Below, piece by piece: positions 1-10,699 of a stretch of 64,000 nucleotides of DNA. Under the pieces are notes generated by a model, which worked only from the letters and a program-made list of their open reading frames with translations, ran no database searches and was not told where the DNA came from. The translations under genes and the position numbers were made by a program. The DNA comes from Rhyacophila brunnea (lineage: Eukaryota > Arthropoda > Insecta > Trichoptera > Rhyacophilidae), in assembly GCA_022495005.1 (NCBI GenBank), contig JAGYXB010001569.1, forward strand, positions 2,604,001 through 2,668,000. Reading direction: 5' to 3'. Numbering within the stretch: position 1 is the stretch's first letter; each line of letters starts with the position of its first letter.

Positions 1-212
1 AGATATTTTCTATTGGTTATAATATATTTTCTCAGAAGTATGTTCAAAATTATGTATGTTCATTAAAAAAAGAAATATTAAGATTGCATGGAATGCTTTT
101 TTTTCAAAATGAGACGCCTCCTTAGCAATTAAGACCTACCTGATATCACAAAATTGATATAATTATAAGTTGAATTTGTTTAAAGAACGCACAGTATTTT
201 TATTCACTCAGA

Positions 213-665
213 TTATTTTACAACGTTTTTCTTAGCTCGTATTCTTATTTGTCCGGTACAAATCTTGCAATCGATTTTTATCTAACTTCCCGACTAGCTA
301 GACATTTGAAACTTTTAGAATGTATCAGAACACGATGCCAATGCATTTTTTATACTTTTAGCCATCTTTAAGTAGAATTGAATTCATTTTCAGTTAATTC
401 TGTTTTGTATGAAAAGTTATTCCGACACCATTATTGGTTGCTAAGCGGATGGTCCTAGCATATAAATTATTAATATTAATATATACGTGCGTTACTATGG
501 AAATCAATATGAAGTGTCAAAATGACATTTCAGTATATTTATTCAATATTTCTATCAAGTACAATTTTTTTGATCGTTTAAGCTAGTCAAGTCGAGTTTA
601 TATGATTCAATAGAAAATTAAAAAACGTGGTATATAAAAAGTTCTTTTTATCTTGTAATTATTTT
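213..665 (+). repeat. Interspersed repeat R1, copy 1
   Basis: AT-rich repeat shared with the minus strand at about 20,700-21,065 and the plus strand at about 22,720-23,230. Shared landmarks are CGTATTCTTRTTTGTCCGG, GACTAGCTAGACATTTGAAA, a run on Phe-rich reading through GTATGAAAAGTTATT, and AACGTGGTATATAAAAAG near the right end. No open frame is conserved between copies and no terminal inverted repeat is evident, so the class is unknown. Confidence 0.75.
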
Positions 666-2149
666 AATTGTTTTTATTAATGTTTTTAGGTCGATGATTT
701 AAAACCCGTAAAATGTATTGAATTGTAGTTATCGTATTATATCGTTAACAGCGTTACGCTCATATTTAAACCAAGACGCAGATACTAATAATACTAAGTA
801 TATAAAAATATACCTACGTTTACTTTTTAATACAGCACAGGCCTAGATGCCCAATGATAGTAGGGTATTTAGTAATAGAAGTGAAACAATCATAAACGCT
901 CAGGATTTGAGAAAATCACATAAATATTATTATTATGTCCTCATTGTAAATCAAACCCGGAGCTCCCGAATGCAATTCCAGCGTCTTACACACTACTATA
1001 ATCGTAAATATATACTCGTCATAGATAAAGCCTGTCTCAAATTATTAGTACAAGATGTTTATAAGTTTATGGTAAATTTATTCACTTATAAAATATAAAT
1101 ATTCAATTGTAATCTCAACCTATCTCGTTTTTTTAGAAAGTATTATTAAAATTCATATGGTAAGCATCTAAAGTAGGCAATAACTTGATCAAAATACAAT
1201 GAAGGATGTCATATGACTCATTTTTTCTTCTGCATACTAAGATCTTCTTTAAATTCTTTAGAAAACGAGTTTGAAAATTGGGTCGGATCCATAAGTACTT
1301 AGCAGCAGTGAAAAAACAAGAAACACATTGTTTATTATTTGAAGATCGTCACTAATAATTGTTGTTTTGCAATTTAATAACAAATTTGATATTAATAATA
1401 AACAACATTTAAAATGTTCAGTCAAACATTTATTTTATACTTATTCCACAATATCCTATCTATATAATATAATTATATCAAAGTTAAAATAATATACTTG
1501 TTTTATTTTTTTACTACTTGGTCTCAGCTGACATTTACATTTATTATAAAAAATACAAAGTTTGTTTGTTCAAATTACCTTCATGCCTATTCCAATTTTA
1601 AAATTTTATGACAGATCGAGATAAAGTTTGCATATTTTGGATACGATTTAAATGTGATGTTATTTTGCTTGTCTTAACACAATCACTGCTGACCTTTTAA
1701 TTACCACATTTATATAACTCGTTAATTTATATCTAATGGCCAACTACGCCAAACGCGCGAGTCGCGGCGTTAGCACTAAATGAGTTATTAACTCTCAGCG
1801 TTATTTTTGTTTTAACATGTTTTTTTTTGCCTAGATACTGTTATTTTAATATAGATGAATGTATTTATTATTATTTTGTTAACTAAGATAAATGTATATC
1901 GATCGATGCCGGCTACTTCAGTTAGTACCTATTTGATAATATAAATCCAAGATCAGTTTCATCTTCACGGGTATTCTCAATTATTGGTACATAACACAAA
2001 TATTGAAGTTGTAAACTTAAATAATTATGAATGTTCATCATGACGAAACCGGTCTTGGATTTATCATATTATATTGTGGAATAAGTACAAATACACTTAT
2101 ATATAAACATTCTATTTATGATAAGATCACTTAGGATTTGAATTTGTTT
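666..2149. other. AT-rich interval, nothing assigned
   Basis: No open frame resembles a known family. The short frame from 847 to 1,098 has AT-driven composition and is judged noise. One small GC-richer patch near 1,745-1,775 (AAACGCGCGAGTCGCGGCG) is unexplained. Downstream exons of the gene whose first exon is at 2,396-2,612 (minus strand) could lie here, but none could be recognised. Confidence 0.5.
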
Positions 2150-2292
2150 ATTTTATGACATAAACATCAATGAATGCAAATTATAATGTTCAAGTGCAAG
2201 GTTACAATGAATTGGGCGAATGGCTAACAAATATTCCTCATAAAAAGTGTCAATATAACCTCCACGTTATGGAAGATCATATGCTTTACTTA
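2150..2292 (+). repeat. Fragment of tRNA-derived SINE (body only)
   Basis: Matches the body of the SINE seen at 14,685-14,885 and 40,610-40,810: a GAATGGCTAACA block, a CTCATAAAAA block, then ACCTCCACGTTATGGAAG in place of ACCTCCACTTTGTGGAGG. The tRNA-like head is missing or too decayed to see. Confidence 0.5.
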
Positions 2293-2389
2293 GCAGCAAA
2301 CAGACGGTAAATTAATTCTATAAATTCGAAATCTTATAGTCTCCACAGTAAATAAGATAGGTTATTATGATAACATTAAACTAATTGAA

Positions 2390-2395
2390 ACTTAC
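2390..2395 (-). promoter_or_regulatory. Splice donor of the secreted-protein exon
   Basis: On the minus strand the exon reads TGG GAA G and is followed by GTAAGT, a consensus donor. Without splicing, the frame runs only four more codons to a stop, which supports the intron. Confidence 0.65.
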
Positions 2396-2612
2396 CTTCC
2401 CATTTCTGGACCTCTCCATTAAGCCTATCTTCCCATCCATCAAGGACTCTCCCAGCTTTCTCTTTGACACAATTCACTGGATAACTGTCCACACCACATG
2501 TTAAGAAACTAACGAAGCTAACCTGACTATTCTGCGTCGCAACCGGTGCTACTCCTTCCGACTTTACCCCATAACAGAGACAACTCACAAAGAAAAACGC
2601 TAAAATAATCAT
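2396..2612 (-). CDS. First coding exon of a small secreted protein (possibly Osiris-like)
   Basis: The minus-strand exon starts at an ATG at 2,610-2,612 and ends at an AAG|GTAAGT-type donor at 2,396/2,395, leaving phase 1. It encodes about 72 residues. The start MIILAFFFVSCLCYGVKS is a typical signal peptide with cleavage likely after KS or SEG. The mature part has two cysteines (LTCGVDSYPVNCVKEKAG) and an amphipathic segment (RVLDGWEDRLNGEVQKWE). An upstream in-frame ATG at 2,655-2,657 would add 15 residues but would bury the signal peptide, so the internal ATG is preferred. The arrangement of a signal peptide, a Cys-x(8)-Cys pair and a VKEKA helix recalls the N-terminus of insect Osiris (DUF1676) proteins, but the diagnostic C-terminal half is absent and this is only a suggestion. 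Later exons must lie to the left, in 1-2,390 or beyond the window. Confidence 0.6.
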
Positions 2613-2659
2613 ATTACTTGATTTTTTTCCGCCTATTATTGATATATCTAAAAACATAA

Positions 2660-3600
2660 TCGAAAAAAGTCTATATTTTTATCTTGAGAAAATTTGAAAC
2701 ATTTTTTTAATTCCGATTTAAACACTTCCGATATTGGAAATAAATCAATCACCTATCAATTTCCTTTAATTTCACTCTAAGTATCTATGATTATTGTTTA
2801 TGGCGAGTGGAACAAATTCGAATAAAATGCGTTTGTTCTATTTTTTGAATCAGGAAGAGCGCGCGATTCAAACGCAAGTTCAAGGCTAACTAAGAAACTT
2901 GTACTAGAGAGCCACGCTTTATATCGAGACCTACATTTGATATCAAAGCCTCCAGTTTAAAAACAACGTAAAAAATATTCACTAAACATACGAAAATATA
3001 CTTTCTCGACTCTTACAATAAAGTTTTTATTAGCAAGACAGTACTAAAGAACTTGAATATTTCCAACGTGAGAAAAGTGTTAACTACTATCTCTTTGCCA
3101 ATGTTACAACGCCGTATGTGCCAGTAAGAAATTTTCATTCCGTTACGTTTGCATAAGGTATATTTTGCTTTGATTTTCAGAAGGAAATTTGTTAACTATA
3201 TGCAATGAAAATTGTGCATCGTTGCTCTTGGATGTAATGTATAATAGCATAAGTGCGCGATAATTGTTTCTGATTATAGAGTTTATTTTTAATTATGCGT
3301 TAGGATTTATTTCGCTTAGTTCTGTACGCACATATTATAATATAGAATAATAATTTATATTTTTAGTATCAATACACGGTGTTTATGATCTGTAATCGAC
3401 TCCGGTGAAATAAATCACACGGATCATTAAACCATGACTAGTAGGCTACTAAATCCAAATAACTCTGAGTTTCTTATCTTTATTTTCGTGCTGGGAAAAA
3501 TATTTATCGGATTATTATCTTTTTTGAGTAGTTTTAAGTCAAGTTTTTTTGTAACGCAAAAAAGTGTCATGAAATTAAAGCCTTTCACCAAGTTTCAAGC
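2660..3600. other. Upstream flank of secreted-protein exon; unassigned
   Basis: This is the expected promoter side of the minus-strand gene. A TATA-like AAATATAGAC lies about 60 bases before the ATG on the minus strand, which is weak evidence in such AT-rich DNA. The frame at 3,434-3,622 (+) is low-complexity and not believed. Sequence around 3,605-3,655 is an inverted copy of about 22-70, so part of this interval is repeat. Confidence 0.4.
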
Positions 3601-3687
3601 TCTTTTCTATGAACATACATAATTTTGAAAAACACTTCTGAGGAAACATATTACAACCAAAAGAAAAAATCTTTTTGAAAAAAGTAA

Positions 3688-3768
3688 GACACCCGGCAAG
3701 AATCGAACCTGCATCTCCTAGGTTTACGCCCCGATCCGCGCATTATCCACTATGCTACGAGGTGACAT
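3688..3768 (-). repeat. tRNA-derived SINE head (tRNA pseudogene-like)
   Basis: Read on the minus strand it contains an A-box-like TAGCATAGTGGATAATG and a B-box GGTTCGATTC at tRNA spacing, as internal RNA polymerase III promoters do. The first and last seven bases do not pair as an acceptor stem, so it is not a functional tRNA. A second copy lies at 21,080-21,157, and homology continues past the tRNA part (ACGACAAA.TTTAACTA), as expected for a SINE. Confidence 0.65.
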
Positions 3769-4115
3769 ACTAATGACGACAAACTTTAACTATTGACCTT
3801 TTAATACCTGTTCATCAGCGTTCTTCCAAATCAGTAGCTTGATTAATATTCGTTGTCAGTCTGTTTTTGCCTTTTGGTGAGTATACACATTGCCTGAAGA
3901 TGCCGAAAGGCTAAACCCGGGTCGCAAAAAACGACTCAAATGGAATAGGACAAAACGTAAATCCATAAGAATTTAAATTTAAATTCCATCAATAACCTGC
4001 GGTCGATAGTTTTAATATTGTTAATCTCTTTCTTATGTGAGATGTTGGTTCCCAATCAGTTAACAAGTTAGATGCGGACGACACGGCTGCCGTGTCCCCG
4101 TTAAACGGGCATTAG

Positions 4116-4340
4116 ATGCAATGCGTTGTAATTGAGTTTATTAAAAGCCTTAAATGGAGATGGGCTGGACACATAGCTCAAAGAAAAGACAATCGTTGGA
4201 TAAATCTAGTCATCCAGTGGTATCCAAGAAATACAAAACGTCAGCAAGGTAGACCTAGAGGCCGCTGGATCGATGAGATGATAAAGTTCTGCGGATCCAG
4301 CAGTGGATAGATTCAGGCTGATGATGATGATGAGATGCAA
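4116..4340 (+). pseudogene. LINE reverse transcriptase C-terminal fragment with 3' end (RTE-like)
   Basis: The frame encodes the C-terminal region typical of an endonuclease-reverse transcriptase of the RTE-like LINE class: WRWAGHIAQRKDNRW, then QQGRPRGRWIDEMIKFCG. In intact relatives this follows the thumb region. After the stop the sequence runs into a TGATGATGATGA tract, the kind of short tandem tail found at RTE 3' ends. A second copy of the same family is on the minus strand at 12,588-13,075. It is 5' truncated and has no endonuclease or polymerase core, so it is a dead insertion. Confidence 0.75.
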
Positions 4341-4985
4341 TTAGCATGTTATTTAAATTAAAATTCATTAAAAGGTACGCAGTGATTGTGTTAAGAGTGA
4401 CTTGGAAGAATATACACCCAAGAAACATTGTGATGGTGGGTAAATCTAAATTACAAAGCACCGCTGTTTTTGAATACTTGGAAACCAACATCTCCCAAAA
4501 TAATAAGATTGCAAAAAAAATGCATGACTTTCTGTAAACCTTGTATAAGACGTCATGTCAATGTTATTATCAGTAAATACAATATTGACAGATGCAATGT
4601 ACAGAGCTAATTCCTGTTTCTAATATGTCTGGCAAACAAATTTAGCAGGATGTTTAACACTTAGAATTGGACAAGCTAATTATCAATTAACCCAGATTCC
4701 TTATGAGTATATGTACACAATCGTGCTAATTGTGTGTCTCAGGCTATACTGGAAAGCACCGGTAGTTAAATATTTTCAGATGTCTATAGTAGACATAAAG
4801 AGTTTAGTTGAACTAAACTCCAACATTTTGCATACCATGCGCCAATTTTTTTCACAGACGAGTTCAGATGCCCCATACAACGCAAGCACCTTTTCTACCT
4901 TCTTACGTTCACGGTTGGGGTTGGAAAATAGGGATAGGGGTAGGATCTGCTTCGCTTAGAGGAGGAAAAGAAATAACTAGATTAC
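4341..4985. other. Unassigned AT-rich interval
   Basis: Short frames at 4,346-4,537 and 4,711-4,959 (+) match nothing recognised. A residual similarity to LINE 3' sequence (KSKLQSTAVFEYLE) is possible because this kind of sequence lies next to RT fragments, but it could not be confirmed. Confidence 0.3.
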
Positions 4986-5395
4986 GCAATTAAATTAATT
5001 AATTTATGCCAGTTCAAAAAACACACGTTTGTTGGAGCACCAATCTACAATAGTCAGAAATGATCTCTTGGAAGAGAAGAAAGACGCTGCTACAGCTGCC
5101 GGAGAGTCTTGTTTGGTGAAGATAACCACATTTATTGGATGTGATGAGTGAGAGAGAAAGAGCTCTGAGCGGGATGGAGCACTGAGAACTTTTGAGCGTT
5201 TGGATTTCGCTAGTCTTTCAATATTTGGTGTTAAATCTGTTACTGAGAGCAGCAGAGAATTCTTCAAATTTGAATCAGTTATTCGGGACCTTGTTTTGCT
5301 TTTAATGAGTAATGATTAGCTGTATGGCTTGAACTGAGAGCACTCAGGTGTTGAAAATATGAAGATGGATTTAGTTATGCCGCCTACTTCAAAAG

Positions 5396-5492
5396 AATAA
5401 ATAGGCGCAAAGATGCAATGCGCCACTTGTAATCATCCAATGCGCCACGTTTGGCGCATGCGCCACGGTTTGGCCACCACTGAGTTAGACGA
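5396..5492 (-). repeat. hAT-like terminal fragment (GGCGCA repeats)
   Basis: Repeated GCGCCA/TGGCGC motifs end at TTTGGCCACCACTG near 5,482. On the minus strand this reads CAGTGGTGGCCAAACCGTGG, a common terminus of Charlie-like hAT elements. No opposite end or TSD was found. The frame at 5,004-5,267 (-) next to it has no recognised product. Confidence 0.45.
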
Positions 5493-5541
5493 ATGAAGAA
5501 TGACATTATTAACTATTGTGTAGCATTTGATAGAGATTTCA

Positions 5542-6035
5542 GCGCATCTATTCTATACGCACGGCTGCTATCGGCGGCTATCGAGGGTAGTTTATCATAT
5601 TTATGTATAGAGGTATTATAATAACTGTTACAATAAGTTAGCCGTCTAAACTGTCAAAATTGTTTATCTCGCTCTAAAAGTAGCACAGCCAAGAGAGGTG
5701 GTGTCAAAACATACCTAGCGATTTTGACAGTTCTTTGCATTAGAGTAAAATCAGTAAAGTCAGTCAAAGCTCACTTGAGAGCATAGCGACCTCAGTCTCA
5801 GGTAACTGCTCCTGGGACATTACCAGAGATTACATTACAAGATGCTTCACATCAAGTGTAGTGCCTCGTGATACGTTCGATTATGACCGAGTGTGGTGCG
5901 AAGCGGGTTTGGCTTGGAGGCCGTGTTTGTGTAGTTTAGACGGTTAACTTATTGTAACAACCGCTTCAATACATAAATATGATAAACTACCCTCGTTACC
6001 TGCCGATAACACCCTCGTGTATATAATAGATGCGC
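5542..6035. mobile_element. MITE with ~100-bp terminal inverted repeats
   Basis: The left arm (GCGCATCTATTCTATACG, then CGAGGGTAGTTTATCATA, TTTATGTAT, ACAATAAGTTA and CCGTCTAAAC) is mirrored on the right as GTTTAGACGGTTAACTTATT through TATGATAAACTACCCTCG to AATAGATGCGC. The interior from about 5,764 to 5,936 is also present, diverged, at 21,781-21,950. No TSD was resolved and no transposase is encoded. Confidence 0.75.
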
Positions 6036-6329
6036 AGAACGTTTTTTGTATGGTTGAATTGGTAACGGAATGGCAAAAATGCTCTATCGGTAGCATAACT
6101 AATTGTGAAGAGCCAAAATGTTATCAAAATGATTAACATAATAAATGTCTAGAGATCCATTGACAAGTTCCTTTGATAAAAATGAAGCAATGGATTCATC
6201 AAAATATTTAAAAGGGGGCCTTGAAACAGTTAAAAACGGTCATGCAATTATTAAATTATATGAAAGTCTTAAAAAGAAGCATATTTTTCACAACTACTAC
6301 TCCTTTACGATGTTAATTAACATATTTTG
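6036..6329. other. Unassigned interval
   Basis: A frame at 6,145-6,363 (+) has AT-driven composition and its end runs into the minus-strand SINE. Nothing is recognised. Confidence 0.3.
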
Positions 6330-6500
6330 TTTTTACATGAAATGGATGTTAGCCACTTGCTAAACCCATTAGGCCAATATTCGGACTCATACACAAATTA
6401 AATATATATATATTGTGTACTTGCCACACCCAGGATTCGAACATGGGACCCACGACGTTATAGGCCGACGCTTAATTCGCGCGGCCATTTTGGGAGGTAT
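6330..6500 (-). repeat. tRNA-derived SINE (family S)
   Basis: On the minus strand a tRNA-like head with B-box GTTCGAATCCTGG (6,430-6,450) is followed by GTGTGGCAAGTACACAATAT and the family body with GGCCTAATGGGTTTAGCA and TGGCTAACATCC. The same arrangement occurs at 14,685, 26,380, 40,610, 57,255 and 58,425. Confidence 0.75.
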
Positions 6501-6879
6501 CAAATATGAGTATAATTAAATTATTGATTTTAATAAAGTTTTTTTTTAATTACAAAAAAAAATGTTACGTTTACGAGTTTGCAAGTTCAGCAAGAATAAT
6601 TATGCTAAATATATATACTTTAATAAAACATAAACCTGGTTATATTATACATATTTGCAAATGTGTTAAAAGTGTAGGTGTAAAATACAATGTATATTAA
6701 ATTACTTTTACTAAAAAGAGAAAGTTCACGAACCAAAACTCTCACGTTTTTATCATGCCCTTTTAGCGAAAATAAGAATTAGTATCTAGGTAGGTATTTG
6801 ATTATTTCTTTATTAACCAATAAGCACTGAATATAGGTGAGTATATTATAACAATAATGAATATTGGATTTTAATTATA
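6501..6879. other. AT-rich interval, nothing assigned
   Basis: Low-complexity A/T sequence. The frame at 6,506-6,700 (+) is composed of Lys, Ile, Tyr and Asn codons as expected by chance here. Confidence 0.4.
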
Positions 6880-7240
6880 GAAAATATATAATTTTGGATA
6901 ACCGCAAAAAGATTTTGAAAATCGCCGATATACTAGATTATTTGTTAGGTTAGGTTAGGTAACGTTAGGTTTTCATTTTTGAATTTATGAATTTTGCCAA
7001 AAATTAGCTATGAAAATTGGCACGGTTCCCGCCTGGCTTTCTGTAAACCGACTTAAAACACGTAATAAAAACTACCAAAATACAAGAGAAAGACAGTAAG
7101 ACAGACAAAATATGTGTTTAATTAAATTAGAAATACAGAACAACGCGTATTTTTATCATCTCTTTCAGATAAGAAAACTCTCGGCGAACTGTGCTACGGT
7201 GAAATGTAATACGTACAGTTTACATGTAACCACATAAATC
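6880..7240 (+). repeat. Family C repeat with TTAGG run
   Basis: Shares the family C blocks GATTTTGAAAATCGCCGATA, GATTATTTGTTAGGTTAGG, GAATTTTGCCAAAA.TTAGC and the right end CGGCGAACTGTGC.ACGGTGA with ACGTACAGTTTACATGTAAC. Other copies are at 30,332-31,040, 37,630-38,056, 50,940-51,300, about 54,130-55,130, 57,460-57,780 and 58,660-58,765. No protein is encoded. Confidence 0.7.
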
Positions 7241-7798
7241 AGCCAGGCCATGATCCTCAAAAGTCCTCCATGAGGTCCTGATGTAAAAGAAGAAGTGATA
7301 CTTCATTCTTCTAAATAATTTGTATTTTTTACGCGCTGGAGTGACCACTTAAAGCAGGCCGTCGGTTTCACTTTCCCAATTAATAGCCCTCAGACCTGCA
7401 AGAGCGTCTAGACTGTAGATTCTAGTCTAGACTAGGACACACTACGGTTCGCGAGCCACGCGTGGCTCTTAACGAAAGTGTGTGCAACTCATCATAAATA
7501 TTGAATATGGAAATAAAACTATAATAATTATTCATACACATAAAAAATAATGTTATACATTTAATTGCCAGATGCAATCTTCTAATAATGTTAATATTAC
7601 CAGCTTTATCGTGCTAGGATTATTAAGCTGTCGAATATACTCACTAAAATAAATGTCGGGTATGTGCACATTCCGGTGCGTTAATGTCCATTTCGAGCGC
7701 TTGTTAGGAAATCGTTAAGAAACGACAACCATCCGAAGATAAGTTCGAGATATCTATACATTATAATATAATATGTAACTAATCAGTATACATGGCAG
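7241..7798. other. Unassigned interval
   Basis: Includes a CCTGCAAGAGCGTCTAGACT / CTAGTCTAGACTAGGACAC stretch near 7,395-7,440 that is locally palindromic (TCTAGTCTAGACTAG), then GCGAGCCACGCGTGGCTC, another short palindrome. No gene seen. Confidence 0.35.
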
Positions 7799-8384
7799 CA
7801 GAGGCGAAGGGTGGAGGTAGGCAGTGAATATCCGCCATAAATCAATCATACGTATTTGTTTTCATTGAAATAAGACTACAATTTACGGATGGTGTTGGTT
7901 AGTTTTTAAAATTCAATTAAACCCTGCGAAATTCAAGCCATAATAGATAATAGTCAAAAAATACTCGTCTATCTATAAAAAATCTAAAATTATGCAATTA
8001 AATCACACATAACTTTGGATGTTTTATAGAGAGAATACTATTTTTTATATCTGTTATAGTATGATTTAAGCAGGCCTTAATGAATTTAAAAAAATGAACC
8101 AAGAATATGTGTAATAATATTATGTATACTTACTCCAACGAAAACTAATAAATACCTATTAATTGAAAAAGTGTGCACAATTTTATTTTGTCGTATCATC
8201 CAAAGTTTACCAAAACTATTATGGTTTGGTTTAGGCAGGGTTTAATTGATTTTTGAAAACTTACCAACATCATCTGTAAATTGTAGTCTTAGTTCAATAA
8301 AAACAATAATACGTATGACTAACAAAGTTTAATCTGCACTGTTTATGGCAGATCTTAACAGCCTAACTCCACCTTTTGCTACTG
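7799..8384. mobile_element. hAT-like MITE, family 1, near full length
   Basis: Left end CAGAGGCGAAGGGTGGAGG and right end CTCCACCTTTTGCTACTG correspond to the family 1 termini, best seen at 54,163-54,734. Internal AATTGTGCAC/GTGCACAATTTTATTTTG blocks and repeated copies of a GGCAGGGTTTAATTGATTTT motif are shared by all copies. There is no matching TSD, so the ends may have decayed. Non-coding. Confidence 0.8.
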
Positions 8385-8760
8385 ATATAGTACATTATTC
8401 TTTATTCTGTAGCGGATATAAATTAAAAAAAAAAAACTGCCTATAAAAGGCACTTGCATTTTCACCAAATAAGATATCTATTTGCAGTGTTGCCATGTAA
8501 GGTAAACTCAATAATTACCCGGGGTCTTGATTTCTTTTTGGGGTACCAACAAAGCCTGTTATCCCGTTAGCCGAGTTTTCATTTATGGTGACCTAGATTC
8601 CGCCACAACCAGAAAAGAAATTTTACCTCACTTCTGGTATATTTATAATATTATGCTGTAAGTATTACTTTATACTATTGGTACGCATGTATCTTATACG
8701 CGGGTATTTATGTCTGTACTCGAATAAGAAAGAATGTTAACTTGCTTTTAAATGGAGGTT
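8385..8760. other. Unassigned interval before orphan frame
   Basis: Contains an A-rich run (about 8,428-8,437) and a moderately GC-rich segment at 8,515-8,640 with no recognised similarity. No gene seen. Confidence 0.3.
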
Positions 8761-8937
8761 GAATGTTGATTATCCTGTCGGAAATGAGGTTGGTATTACT
8801 GACACACCGGCGAAAATTGGAGCACTTTATTATGGTAATTTTAGTGGTGTTTTAAATGTATTAAAACAAGTCGACAAGGATTCATCTGACGCTGAAGCGA
8901 TGCCAGGTGTGGAGTCCACCTGATAAAAATTGTATAT
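8761..8937 (+). CDS. Orphan open frame, possible terminal exon
   Basis: A frame without its own start codon reads from about 8,744 to a TGA near 8,926, encoding LNVDYPVGNEVGITDTPAKI, then GALYYGNFSGVLNVLKQV and DKDSSDAEAMPGVEST. The amino-acid mix is protein-like (Gly, Asp, Val, Pro; no Lys/Asn/Ile runs) in contrast to neighbouring chance frames, and an AATGGAG|GTTGAA acceptor-like junction lies near its beginning. I do not recognise the family. It could be a last exon, a decayed transposon gene, or chance. No partner exon was identified. Confidence 0.3.
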
Positions 8938-9065
8938 GCGATAAACCGTCATTGAGTGTCAAAAATACAGTACTAGTTATGTACTCTGACTTAATACACT
9001 TTTTTACACTGATATTATATAAAAACGCACTTTTTAAAGTTGTTAATAATGTCTGACTGTATGCA

Positions 9066-9185
9066 TAGGGATTGCAATACCAAATGAATATATCAATACC
9101 GGTATTTCGATATGTATTATTATACCGGTATTAATACCGATATTCGTCAAAACATATTATCGTAAAAAAAGAAGTACCTGTCGAT
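9066..9185 (+). mobile_element. hAT-like MITE fragment (TAGGGATTGCAATACC family)
   Basis: Starts TAGGGATTGCAATACC and continues with ATACCGGTATT and GTCAAAACATATTA as in the copies at 10,700 and 36,012, then stops at about 9,180. Only the left end is preserved. Confidence 0.65.
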
Positions 9186-9437
9186 GTCCATAAAACTGTG
9201 TACCACGTACCGTAAATAGGTTGACCCAAAACAAACAATACTGCGCGAGTGACAGTGAAACCAGACCACGGAGCCATCATCAAAAAGGTCAGTGTCTGGC
9301 ATTCAGTTAAATCGCCCCCACCCTATATCCGGACTCATCATCCTTAAAATTATACAGTCCACTGCGAAAAGCGCCACCAATAACTATCCCATTAAGATAT
9401 TTTTCTGTAACGTATTTTCTATGGACTATATAATATG

Positions 9438-9818
9438 CATGGCCCCACAAGGTGTGGGCTGATAGGGCTTTAGCCTGGGGGCCCGGCGTGGCGAGTCGAC
9501 CAAATAAGTGAGATAAACACACATCACAAATTTGCTCTAATAGTAAAAAAAGTAAAAGCGCTAATTTCTTTTTATAATAATTATGCTTTCAAATATGTGA
9601 TTGTGAGACCCATTTTTTAATTATGTCACTGATAATTAACTCCATAATTAGAGTGGATGTAAGCATTAAAAATACACTAAATAACCTTAATTTTACCGTG
9701 AACGCCATTTGGAAAACGCTACTGTAGAGCGTCACACTGCCTTTAACCTTGGCGATAGGTAGGGGGGGGGCGACAAATATCCTAGCCTTGGGGGCCGCTT
9801 CAAGATGTGGGGGCCATG
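9438..9818. mobile_element. hAT-like MITE, family G
   Basis: Ends CATGGCCCCACAAGG and GATGTGGGGGCCATG are inverted. Internal GCCTGGGGGCCCGG, CGAGTCGACCA.ATAAGTGAG and CGTCACACTGCCTTTAACC are shared with copies at 17,181, 18,595, 34,303 and 58,783. The 8-bp flanks do not match here, so the insertion is old or rearranged. A minus-strand frame (9,307-9,522) is simply this repeat. Confidence 0.75.
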
Positions 9819-10699
9819 ATGCGTCGATTTTCATTTACCTACGTAAAAGTATGCTTAGCGACGATTTGCCTAAGGATGTCACTGAGATATATTTGGATTT
9901 TTTTCTACTTGGACCTTAATATGACGTATCGCGGTTACGTAGGAGTTCATCTAGATTCTGTAAAAAGTGTAAATAAAATATCCCAAGGGTTCTGCCGAAT
10001 AAAAGAGATTTATACAACTACAGAATTTACAGAAATTTATTATTAAAAACAGTATTATGTGTCATGTTGATTTAATCATTATGAATCATGTTGAATGTAA
10101 TTCTCAAGCATTTTTATTTAATTTTTTACCTTTTAAAATATTCAAACACTTACCAAGAAAATCCAATTAGGCTCGGCGAAAAGTGATACAATGACATTAC
10201 ATCTACTGAATTTTTACATTTTTTTCTTTTTAAATTAATTCATAATTATAAAATGAATGACTTTTTAACAGTTATGTTACACTGCCCCACTAATGAGGCC
10301 TCGTAAAGCTGTCGCAGTTTTAATTCACTTTGCAACTCATGTGGACAGTGAAACCGCATGCGTGTGCCATCAAATAAGACAAGTAATACATTACAATATA
10401 AATAAACACAGACAACACGCAAATAATTCAATTTGAAAATGACTTTCTTGTCGTTGTTTTTTTAATCTAATTCACATTAATACTCATGTAAATTGCTTTG
10501 TAATAAGTATTGCATGCGTGCTACCTGTACTCCTGTACAAAAAGCCGCCTTGGGCAGAGTGAGAACACCATGCCCTTTCATTTTTAGTCTCAGTAAATAC
10601 TAACAAGACAATGTGTGTCTATAGATTAGTGGTTATCATGTGCGGCCCTGGTGGTAATTGAGGCAGCTACTATATGCAGTTTGAGTCATTGGATATAGC
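9819..10699. other. Unassigned interval
   Basis: Short frames at 9,807-10,046 (+) and 10,246-10,431 (-) are not recognised and are not supported by splice sites. Nothing else seen. Confidence 0.35.

Noticed and set aside
3688..3768. Possible tRNA gene (also at 21,080-21,157 and 32,598-32,665)
   Set aside because: Internal promoter boxes are present, but acceptor stems do not pair, the copies diverge from one another, and for the first two homology continues beyond the tRNA part as in SINEs.
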